DNA from: CAVVIH01 sp963748295
GTDB lineage: Bacteria; Acidobacteriota; Vicinamibacteria; Vicinamibacterales; 2-12-FULL-66-21
DNA length: 64,000 bases
Reading direction: 5' to 3'
NCBI GenBank assembly: GCA_963748295.1
Contig: CAVVIH010000005.1
Span: 682,001-746,000, forward strand
This document shows, piece by piece, positions 56,494 through 64,000 of the stretch. Position 1 is the first letter of the stretch. Each line of letters starts with the position of its first letter. A program made the translations under genes and the position numbers. Under the pieces are notes generated by a model that was not told where the DNA came from, did not search any database, and saw only the letters and a list, made by a program, of their open reading frames with translations.

Positions 56494-57951
56494 ATGCGCA
56501 TGCGCCCGATTTCACGCATCCTGACATTCGCCCTGGTTCTCGCGTCCAGCCCGGCATTCGCGGGTCCGCTGCAGGATGACCTTCAGGCACGGCGCACACG
56601 GCTGCTCGAACGGCTGACGCCGGAAACGCTGGCGATCTTCTGGAGCGCGCCGGTCCGCACGTATTCCCACGATGTCGAGTACGAATACCGTCAGGACAGC
56701 AACTTCCTCTACCTGACCGGCATCGACCAGCCGGAAACCATTCTCGTGCTGATGCCCGGCAACGTCAGCCGCCGCGAGATCCTGTTCATCAGCGAGGCCG
56801 ATCCGCGCCGCGAGCACTGGGAAGGCCACATGCTCACGCCGGCGGAGGCCACCGCGCAGAGCGGAGTCCAGACGGTGATGACCGTCGATCAGTTCGAGCC
56901 GTTCATTGCGTCCATGTTTTCGCGTCGCGCCATGCGGGGTGAACCCGCGGAGTACGCGAAGTTCTTCGCCGCGCTTGCCGACGGGCGCGCCAGGCTCGCG
57001 CTGCCGCTCGAACAGGTGTCGGACCTCTCCACGCCTCCGGATGCCGCGCGGAAGTTCGCGGTCAGCCTGCGCGAACGATTCCTCGGCTTCACCCTCGAGG
57101 ACGTGCGTCCGCTCGTCTACGATCTGCGCCAGATCAAGACCGCCTACGAGCAGGACGTGCTGCGGAAGAGCGTGACGATCTCGAGCGACGCCCACAAGGC
57201 GGCGATGCGCGCGGCGGCGCCCGGCAAGTACGAATACGAAGTGGAAGCGGCGATCGAAGAGGTCTACCTTCGCAACGGCGCCATGAGCTGGGGCTATCCC
57301 TCGATCGTCGGCAGCGGACCGAACGCGACGATCCTGCACTACGGCAAGTCGAGCCGCCGCATGGAGGCGGGCGATCTGCTGCTCGTCGATGCCGCGGGCA
57401 ACTACCAGGGCTACACCGGCGACATCACGCGCAGCTACCCGATCAACGGCAAGTTCAGCAAAGAGCAGCGCGAGATCTACCAGATCGTGCTGGCCGCGCA
57501 GGAAGCCGGCATCAAGGCGGTGAAAAGCGGGGCTCGGACCAACGACGTCCAGGCGGCGTGCGACGGGGTGCTGCGCGACGGGCTCGTGAAGCTGGGGCTC
57601 GTCACCGACCCGAAGGGCATGCAGTTCAAGATCTGGTCGACCCACGGCGTGCTGCACGGAATCGGCATGGACGTGCACGACGTCGGCTCCCGGCGCACGC
57701 TCGAGCCGGGCATGGCGTTCGTGATCGAGCCCGGCATCTACATCCGCGAAGCGGCGCTGGACGCGCTGCCGAAAACCGCCGAGAACGCGGCCTTCATCGA
57801 GAAGGTCCGGCCGATGGTGACGAAGTACAAGAACATCGGCGTCAGGATCGAGGATTCGTTCCTGCTCACCGACTCGGGGCTCGAACGGCTGTCATCGGGC
57901 GTGCCGCGCACGATCGACGAGATCGAGCGCTTCATGAAACAGGGAAGCTGA
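56494..57951 (+). CDS. Secreted Xaa-Pro aminopeptidase (M24B)
   Basis: 485 residues. A signal peptide (MRMRPISRILTFALVLASSP) precedes the aminopeptidase-P N-terminal domain (VEYEYRQDSNFLYLTGIDQP). The pita-bread catalytic domain follows with metal ligands in LLVDAAGNYQGYTGDITRSY (two Asp), HGVLHGIGMDVHDVG (His), AFVIEPGIYI (Glu) and GVRIEDSFLLT (Glu). SWGYPSIVGSGPNATILHYG is a further signature. It removes N-terminal residues preceding proline, probably in the periplasm. Confidence 0.94.
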   Translation: MRMRPISRILTFALVLASSPAFAGPLQDDLQARRTRLLERLTPETLAIFWSAPVRTYSHDVEYEYRQDSNFLYLTGIDQPETILVLMPGNVSRREILFISEADPRREHWEGHMLTPAEATAQSGVQTVMTVDQFEPFIASMFSRRAMRGEPAEYAKFFAALADGRARLALPLEQVSDLSTPPDAARKFAVSLRERFLGFTLEDVRPLVYDLRQIKTAYEQDVLRKSVTISSDAHKAAMRAAAPGKYEYEVEAAIEEVYLRNGAMSWGYPSIVGSGPNATILHYGKSSRRMEAGDLLLVDAAGNYQGYTGDITRSYPINGKFSKEQREIYQIVLAAQEAGIKAVKSGARTNDVQAACDGVLRDGLVKLGLVTDPKGMQFKIWSTHGVLHGIGMDVHDVGSRRTLEPGMAFVIEPGIYIREAALDALPKTAENAAFIEKVRPMVTKYKNIGVRIEDSFLLTDSGLERLSSGVPRTIDEIERFMKQGS

Positions 57952-57953
57952 GA

Positions 57954-58538
57954 TCAGCGATCGACCGGGAGGCCTGCCTCGAGCCGCGCCTTGCGCAGCG
58001 CTTCCAGTGCGTCCTGCACCTCTTTCCGCGCCGCTGCCTTCGCGCGCGCGTCCTTGGCGCTGTGGAAGGCTTCGAGAGCAGTCTTGAGCGCGTACTGCAT
58101 CGCCAGCGACGTCAGGGCGACGATGGCGCCCTGCTTGTTGTCGAACGCGGCGTAGCCCTGCACGTCCTTGGGCGTCACCATGTTCAGGAATTCCGCGTGC
58201 GTCATCGCGCCGGCGGGAACCGGCCCCTTCAGGTAATCCGGTCCGAGAATGTCTGCGATCGTGAGCTTCTGCCCCTCGATCCCGATGCGGAACGTGGGCA
58301 GGCCGCTGTCGGAGTAGTAGTCGGGATCTTTCACGACGATGAGCGGCTTCTGCTCCAGGGCTTTCTGGATCTTCTCGAGCGAAATGGGAAGTGCGTCGGG
58401 GTTTATCCGGGCGGCGGCATCCGCGCGCTGGCTCCGGGACGGAATGGACTCCGACGCGGGCGCGGGCTGTTGACCTGCCGCGCCGCTCAGCAGCATCGAA
58501 ATAATGATCGCCGTCATGTCCATCGCGACTGCACTCAA
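57954..58538 (-). CDS. Hypothetical secreted protein
   Basis: 194 residues. The N-terminal hydrophobic stretch (AVAMDMTAIIISMLLSGAAG) looks like a signal peptide, and a disordered Pro/Ser region follows. A conserved-looking core has KIQKALEQKPLIVVKDPDYY and GLPTFRIGIEGQKLTIADIL, and the end is a charged helix (AFHSAKDARAKAAARKEVQD). I recognise no family. It starts 2 nt after the convergent peptidase stop on the opposite strand and faces an intergenic region with two dyads. Confidence 0.6.
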   Translation of the reverse strand: MSAVAMDMTAIIISMLLSGAAGQQPAPASESIPSRSQRADAAARINPDALPISLEKIQKALEQKPLIVVKDPDYYSDSGLPTFRIGIEGQKLTIADILGPDYLKGPVPAGAMTHAEFLNMVTPKDVQGYAAFDNKQGAIVALTSLAMQYALKTALEAFHSAKDARAKAAARKEVQDALEALRKARLEAGLPVDR

Positions 58539-58613
58539 GTGTAAGACGAACGGCCCTGGATTATGGCTTCAAGATCGGTGCCCAGCCGACTCGCTCGCTC
58601 GCTCAGGACAGGC

Positions 58614-58652
58614 GTCCCACCGTTGGGACGTCTCCTGTTCAGTACTGAACAG
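58614..58652. promoter_or_regulatory. Two palindromes upstream of ADOP 3
   Basis: GTCCCAccgtTGGGAC (58614-58629) and the perfect 18-bp palindrome CTGTTCAGTACTGAACAG (58635-58652) lie in the gap between the hypothetical gene and the third permease. They look like protein-binding sites, possibly for a dimeric repressor; no regulator gene is adjacent. The rest of 58539-58766 shows only a CTCGCTCGCTCG run. Confidence 0.55.
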
Positions 58653-58766
58653 ACGGGCACGCGACAGGCTCAGGCGAATGCTGGTTAACTGACTGAGCGT
58701 GCGGCGGTTGCCACGTGACCTCCACCGGCACGGACTTGGCTCGGGCTCGATCGACGGAAGGTGCAG

Positions 58767-61174
58767 ATGACTTCACTCATGCAGGATGTCCGCTACGCGC
58801 TCCGGCTCCTCGTCAAGGCGCCCGGATTTGCCGTCGTGGCGGTCCTCACGCTCGCGCTCGGGATTGGCGCAAACACGGCGATCTTCACGGTCGTCAACGC
58901 GCTGCTGCTGCGTCCTCTTCCATATGCACAGCCCGACCGGCTCGTCATGGTCTGGCAGGATCTGCGCGGCCGTGGCGGTCCCTCCGACGAATGGGCGACG
59001 CCGGGGAACTACGCCGACTGGCGCGCGGCCAAGAACGTCTTCGCCGATGTCGCCGTCATCGCGTCGTGGCGTCCCACGCTCACCGGCGGCGCCGAACCCG
59101 AGCCGATCCCCGGCGAACGCGTCTCGCACGAGTACTTCTCCGTGCTCGGCATTCCGCCTCTGCACGGCCGCAGCTTCCAGCAGTCCGACGACGTGCCGAA
59201 TGCGCCGCTGGTTGCGATGATCTCGCACGGGCTGTGGCAGCGGCGGTTTGGCGGCAACCCGTCGATCGTCGGCACGGCGGTGACGCTCGCCGGCGAGCCT
59301 CACCAGATCATCGGGATCGTCCCAGAGGGCTTTCGTCCGATCGTCAACGGCGACGCGGAAATCTGGCGCCCGTTTCGCCTCAACACGGCGACCCCGTCGC
59401 GCGGCGCGGTCGTGCTCCGCGCGATCGCGCGGCTGCCCGACGGCGTTCCGCTCGATCGCGCGCAGGCGGCGGCCGACGTGCTCGCCGCACAGCTCGAGGC
59501 GCAGTATCCGCAGTTCAACGAGAAGACGCGATTCAACCTGACGCCGTTGCACGATCGCGTCGTCGGCGACATCAGGCCGGGACTGCTGGCGCTGCTCGGC
59601 GCCGTCGCGTTCGTCCTGCTGATCGCGTGCGCCAACATCGCCAACCTGCTGCTCGCGCGCGGCTCGGCCCGCGGCCGGGAGCTTGCGGTGCGGCTCGCGC
59701 TCGGTGCGGGGCGCCGGCGCGTCGTCCGTCAGCTCCTGACGGAGAGCGTGCTGCTCGCGGTGCTCGGCGGCGTCGCCGGCGTCGTGCTCGGCGTGTGGGC
59801 CGTCGAGGCCCTCGTCGCCGCGGCGCCCGCCAACGCGCCGCGAGTGGCGGAGATCGCGCTCGATCGGCGGGTTCTCGGTTTCGCCGCGCTGCTGACGCTC
59901 GCCACCGGCGTGCTGTTCGGGCTGGCGCCGGCGTTCCAGGCATCGCGCGGCGACGTCACCGGATCGCTGAACGATCGCGGCCGCGGCAATACCGGCACGG
60001 CAGGCCGCACGCTCCGGCGCGCGCTGGTGTGCGCTGAAGTCGCGCTCGCGCTCGTGCTGCTGACCGGCGCCGGCCTGCTGCTGCAGACGTTCATCAAGCT
60101 TCAGGCCGCGGATCTCGGCTTCAAACCCGAGAACCTCATCGCCGGTTTCACCAACCCGCCGAGCGCGGCGGGCTACAACACTCCCGAGAAGCATCGCGCG
60201 TTCTACGACCGCGTGTTCGAGAACGCGAGGTCGCTGCCCGGCGTGCAGAACGTGGCGATGGCGTCGGTGCTTCCGCTCAGCGGCGACAGCGATACGAGCT
60301 TCTCGATCGAGGGGGCGCCGGCGCCGCGATCGCAGTCGGAGACGCCGGTCACGTGGTACCGCCTGATCAGCGCATCCTACTTCGACACGATGGGGGTCCC
60401 GATCAAACGGGGCCGCGGATTCGAAGCCCGCGAAGCGATGCCCGTCGTCGTCGTGAACGAAACGTTCGGCCGGACCTACTTCCCCGGCGGCGATCCGATC
60501 GGGCGCAGGATTCGGCTCGGCGGTCCTGACGATCCGTGGTTCACGATTGTCGGGATTGCCAGTGACGTCAAAGTTCGTGGCGCGCGCGAAGGTCCGAAGG
60601 TCGAAACCTACGTGCCGTATTGGCAGATGACGGAGCCAGGCATGTGGGTGATCGTCAAAGCCGCGTCGAATCCGGAAGGGCTCACGGCGGCAATGAAGCA
60701 GGCGGTGTACCCATCGATCGCAACGTGCCGGTGTCGGGAGTGACGACGCTGTCCGGGATGGTCGGCGACAGCATCGAGCAGCCGCGGTTCTTCGCCACGC
60801 TCGCGACCGCGTTCGCGGTGCTGGCGCTCGTGCTCGCGGCGATCGGGATCTACGGCGTCATGTCGTACACGGTCTCGCAGCGCACGGGCGAGATCGGCGT
60901 GCGGATGGCGCTCGGCGCCTCGCCGTCCGAGGTGTTCCGGCTGGTCGTCGGCGACGGACTGAAGCTGGCCGCCGCGGGCGTGGTGCTCGGCCTGGCCGGC
61001 TCGTTCTTCGTCGCCCGGTGGCTCGCCGCGCTGCTCTTCGGCGTGCTGCCTGGCGATCCGTGGACGTTCGTGGCCATGTCCGCCGCACTGCTGGCGATCG
61101 CGGCAGCGGCGTGTCTGGTGCCGGCCAGGCGCGCGACGCGGGTGGATCCGATTGAAGCACTGAGGGCTGAGTAG
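58767..61174 (+). CDS. ADOP-type MacB/FtsX-fold ABC permease 3, frameshifted
   Basis: About 803 residues. GGAAGG precedes the ATG at 58767. The N-terminus QDVRYALRLLVKAPGFAVVA and ALGIGANTAIFTVVNALLLR is nearly identical in pattern to the two paralogues at 37965 and 40413. Two periplasmic core domains and two FtsX domains follow, ending VPARRATRVDPIEALRAE. A frameshift near 60713 (probably one missing G, restoring VYAIDRNVPVSG) splits the gene. A LolD-like ATPase gene lies 184 nt downstream and could serve this permease. Confidence 0.92.
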
Positions 61175-61177
61175 TCA

Positions 61178-61294
61178 CGGCGCTGGGCGTTCGGCGTTCG
61201 GGGCGGGATTCGGCCTGACGTTTGCGCGTTGGGCGTTGGGCGCTGGGCCGGAGAGGGGATTTCCCGAGCGCCGAGCGCCGAACGCCAAGCGCCG
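61178..61294. repeat. Inverted repeat with GGCGTTCGGCG arms
   Basis: CGGCGCTGGGCGTTCGGCG at 61178-61196 pairs with CGCCGAACGCCAAGCGCCG at 61276-61294 with one mismatch, 79 nt apart; GGGCGTTGGGCGCTGGG units lie between. TATAAT follows directly at 61295-61300 and may be the -10 box for the ATPase gene. Confidence 0.8.
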
Positions 61295-61358
61295 TATAAT
61301 TAGAAACCGTTAGCCCGGACATCCCGTCTAACGAACAGGCCCTGACGAAAGGTAACTC

Positions 61359-62102
<744 letters not shown>

Positions 62103-62103
62103 C

Positions 62104-62215
62104 GAAAAGGTACGAAGTGCGAAGTTAGAAGTTTCGGATCGCGGAAATGACGAAGGCTGGCCCGAGCGTCTCGGACCAGCCTTTTTTACTTCTTACTTCT
62201 TACTTCAAACGTCGA
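62104..62215. repeat. GAAGT-family inverted repeat around a terminator
   Basis: GAAAAGGTACGAAGTGCGAA on the left mirrors ACTTCAAACGTCGAACTTTTC on the right, each continuing into GAAGT/ACTTC units. The ATPase terminator lies at its centre. Same family as 3240-3345. Confidence 0.75.
62153..62187 (+). terminator. Rho-independent terminator after the LolD-like ATPase
   Basis: AAGGCTGG pairs with CCAGCCTT, with an inner CCGAG/CTCGG stem and CGT loop, followed by a TTTTTT run. This is a strong plus-strand terminator 50 nt after the ATPase stop. Confidence 0.9.
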
Positions 62216-62224
62216 ACTTTTCAG

Positions 62225-62584
62225 TTACCACCTGGGTTCTTTCCTTCGGCCGCCGCTGAAGTCGCCGTCGTCGTAGCTGCGGCCCCCGCCGCCACCCCGT
62301 CCGCGTCCTCCGCCGCCGCCGAAGCCGCCGCCCTCGGGTTTCGGCCGTGCTTCGTTGACCACGAGCGCGCGTCCATCCATCTGATGCTCGTGGAATTCCG
62401 AGATAGCCTTCTGGGCGTCGTCGTCCGACCCCATCTCCACGAAGGCGAAGCCGCGCGCCCGGCCCGTCGCCATGTCCCGCATCACCCGTACGCTGTCGAC
62501 CTTGCCCGCACGGCTGAACAGCTCGGTGAGCTGATCCTCCGTGGCTGAGTACGGAAGATTGCCGACGTAGAGTCTCCTGCCCAT
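62225..62584 (-). CDS. RRM-domain RNA-binding protein
   Basis: 119 residues. One RNA-recognition motif: RNP2 is LYVGNLPY and RNP1 is RGFAFVEM, with EDQLTELFSRAGKVDSVRVM between them. A short Gly/Arg-rich tail (GGGFGGGGGRGRGGGGGR) ends KEPRW. Bacterial and cyanobacterial Rbp proteins of this design bind RNA, often during cold stress. GGTAGGTGACAGG precedes the ATG. A possible promoter about 150 nt upstream implies a long leader. Confidence 0.94.
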   Translation of the reverse strand: MGRRLYVGNLPYSATEDQLTELFSRAGKVDSVRVMRDMATGRARGFAFVEMGSDDDAQKAISEFHEHQMDGRALVVNEARPKPEGGGFGGGGGRGRGGGGGRSYDDGDFSGGRRKEPRW

Positions 62585-62736
62585 CCTGTCACCTACCCGT
62601 AACTAACGCGCGATTGTATTGAGCGCTGCGCTCGCGCGTACGAAGCGGAACGCCGGTCGGAAAGCTCTCGCGGATTGCTGTGCGGAAGGAGTGTCTTACC
62701 TGCGCAGACAAGGAGCGGCCTCCCATTCGCGGCGAG

Positions 62737-62742
62737 TATATA
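62737..62742 (-). promoter_or_regulatory. Candidate -10 box TATATA for the RRM gene
   Basis: TATATA on the minus strand lies about 150 nt upstream of the RRM ATG. If used, it gives a long 5' leader, which is common for cold-shock-type RNA-binding genes. The -35 is not clear. The rest of 62585-62861 holds no gene I can support. Confidence 0.35.
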
Positions 62743-62861
62743 GCAGAATGCATGCCGGTCCCTGCAACCGGCACCCCAGCTGCAAGGCTCGGCCGCTCCC
62801 GAGGCCGCGGCCCGGCTGTGGCTTTACCGCCGCGGCGCGCCCCGGCTACAGTTGAACCCCG

Positions 62862-63716
62862 ATGCCCCTCAAATCCGTGATCGCCGCCGCAATCCTGGCG
62901 GCGGCCGGCGTCGCCGCCTGCTCGCGCGCGCGGTCCTACGAGTTGCGCGGACAGATCGTCGCCGTCAACCCGTCGCGTCAGGAAATCACGGTCAAGCACG
63001 AGGACATTCGCGGATTCATGCCGGGAATGACGATGCCGTTCAGGGTGCGCGATCGGTCGATGCTGGAGGGCCGGACGCCTGGCGAGTTGATCACGGCTAC
63101 GCTGGTCGTGAGCGATAACGACGCGCATCTCGAAAACATCACGCGAACCGGCCACGCGGACCTGCCGGCTCCGGAAGGGGCGACGGGTAGTTTGGACCTC
63201 CTCGAGCCAGGCGGTGAAGTCCCGGACGAACCGTTCATCGACCAAAACGGCACCTCGAGACGGCTGTCGGAGTGGAGAAAAAAAGTCATAGCCGTCACGT
63301 TCATATACACACGCTGTCCGCTGCCCGACTTCTGCCCGCAGATGGATCGGCAGTTCGCGGCGGTCCAGAAGACGGCATCGCAGGATCCGGCGCTCGCGAA
63401 TCGATTTCACCTGCTGTCCGTGAGCTTCGACCCGGAGCACGACGCGCCGCCCGTGCTCGCGGCTCACGCCAAGCGCGTTGGCGCCGATACGACGTCATGG
63501 AGCTTCGTGACGGGCCATGCAACGGACATCGATCGGTTTGCCTCTCGCTTCGGCGTCTCGGTCATGAGAGAGGGCCAGACGACGGCGGAAATCGTCCACA
63601 ACCTGCGGACTGCGGTCATCGACGGGAATGGGCGGCTCGTGAGAGTCTTCGGGGGCCGCGACTGGACGCCGGCGGATCTCGTCTCGGAGTTGAGGCAGGC
63701 GATTGGCGGCCGGTGA
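62862..63716 (+). CDS. CusF-like/SCO1 fusion copper protein
   Basis: 284 residues. The signal peptide MPLKSVIAAAILAAAGVAAC looks like a lipoprotein signal (VAAC). Residues about 27-95 match a CusF/PcuA-like periplasmic copper-binding domain (ITVKHEDIRGFMPGMTMPFR with the Met-rich metal loop). The SCO1/SenC thioredoxin-fold domain follows with FIYTRCPLPDFCPQMDRQFA (copper-binding Cys pair C-x5-C, wider than the canonical CxxxC) and the distal His in TAEIVHNLRTAVID. The family delivers copper to cytochrome c oxidase. TACAGT lies 9 nt before the ATG. Confidence 0.9.
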   Translation: MPLKSVIAAAILAAAGVAACSRARSYELRGQIVAVNPSRQEITVKHEDIRGFMPGMTMPFRVRDRSMLEGRTPGELITATLVVSDNDAHLENITRTGHADLPAPEGATGSLDLLEPGGEVPDEPFIDQNGTSRRLSEWRKKVIAVTFIYTRCPLPDFCPQMDRQFAAVQKTASQDPALANRFHLLSVSFDPEHDAPPVLAAHAKRVGADTTSWSFVTGHATDIDRFASRFGVSVMREGQTTAEIVHNLRTAVIDGNGRLVRVFGGRDWTPADLVSELRQAIGGR

Positions 63717-64000
63717 GGCGCCGCCGCTCTCGGCGTTCACGGCGCGCGAGCAGCGGCTGATTCGGCGGCTCCGCACGCCAGCCACCGTACAGGCGTGGCT
63801 GAACGCGCTGCCCTACAACCAGGAGCCTCCTCCGCAGGGCGCCACCCAGCGCAGCTTCCGCGGCGTCGTCAGCACCAACACGGCGCATTGCATGGAAGCG
63901 GCGCTCGCGGCCGCGGTGATCCTCGAGCAGCACGGGTTCCCGCCGCTCGTCCTCAGCTTCGAATCGATCGACGAACTCGATCACGTGATCTTCGTGTATC
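63703..64000 (+). CDS. Unknown protein, partial at the right edge
   Basis: The frame open to the window end reads PPLSAFTAREQRLIRRLRTP, LNALPYNQEPPPQGATQRSF and ends EALDHV-like (SIDELDHVIFVY). The sequence around AHCMEAALAAAVILEQHG, with a later DHV, suggests a papain- or transglutaminase-like Cys/His pair; this is inference. TTG at 63703, overlapping the SCO1 end, is the likely start because no ATG precedes the conserved region. Continued coding beyond the window is expected. Confidence 0.55.
   Translation, partial: MAAGEAPPLSAFTAREQRLIRRLRTPATVQAWLNALPYNQEPPPQGATQRSFRGVVSTNTAHCMEAALAAAVILEQHGFPPLVLSFESIDELDHVIFVY

Noticed and set aside
62585..62861. A tRNA or small RNA gene in the gap before the SCO1 gene
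   Set aside because: I could not build a cloverleaf or a clear promoter-terminator pair; only a possible RRM promoter is supported.

Overview
The window looks like a GC-rich chromosomal segment of an Acidobacteriota, most likely class Vicinamibacteria. The taxonomic call is an inference from gene content: three duplicated-type MacB/FtsX permeases of the ADOP (acidobacterial duplicated orphan permease) kind, two large sortilin/BNR-repeat proteins, a TPR-CHAT protein, DinB, YHS-free small stress proteins and abundant Gly-rich tails. I see no rRNA, tRNA, CRISPR array, prophage or transposase. The sequence carries about 32 frameshifts that break otherwise well-conserved genes; about 28 have the same phase (net loss of two bases) and most are repaired by restoring one GC dinucleotide, so I treat them as consensus errors and annotate the genes as whole.

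Layout. 1-4 kb (minus): CHAT-TPR protein coupled to TonB, then a Yip1-like membrane protein. 4-7.2 kb (plus): a PLP ammonia-lyase and a molybdopterin oxidoreductase. 7.2-13.6 kb (minus): TamB and a BamA/TamA-type barrel, translationally coupled. 13.8-16.2 kb (minus): small membrane protein, OmpA-like protein, KGG stress protein, Pro-rich small protein. 16.4 kb: YggX. 16.7-21 kb (minus): a tightly coupled three-gene operon (sodium:solute symporter, radical SAM protein, ATP-grasp ligase). 21-24 kb (plus): POT peptide transporter, a stand-alone LigD-type phosphoesterase coupled to a SLOG-like protein. 24-30 kb: ABC-F ATPase, DUF4920 protein, YvcK, a hypothetical protein, TPM-domain protein and LemA. 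30-46 kb: sortilin-like protein, DinB, polytopic membrane protein, HTH protein, YheT hydrolase, DUF72, two ADOP permeases, second sortilin-like protein. 46-53.4 kb (minus): a TetR-controlled ABC-2 efflux operon resembling cecR-ybhGFSR with its own TolC. 53.4-56.4 kb (minus): LytTR response regulator, LytS-like kinase and two Lia-like membrane proteins. 56.5-64 kb: Xaa-Pro peptidase, unknown secreted protein, third ADOP, LolD-like ATPase, RRM protein, CusF-SCO1 fusion and a partial unknown gene.

The most interesting item is the radical SAM gene at 18028-19578. Its apparent stop is a TGA that reads as selenocysteine: the codons around it spell Cys-Sec-Ala-Glu-Pro, a perfect 7-bp stem with an AGGUG loop (a bacterial SECIS) follows at the right distance, and the next in-frame TGA overlaps the ATG of the ATP-grasp gene. 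All three genes of that operon overlap at their start and stop codons, so a transporter, a selenocysteine radical SAM enzyme and a ligase appear to be made together.

Other recurring themes are leaderless promoters (a TANNNT box 6-9 nt before the start codon), convergent genes whose stop codons interlock in a 4-nt palindrome, and many degenerate micro-repeat families that form long intergenic hairpins and have also entered several coding regions in frame.
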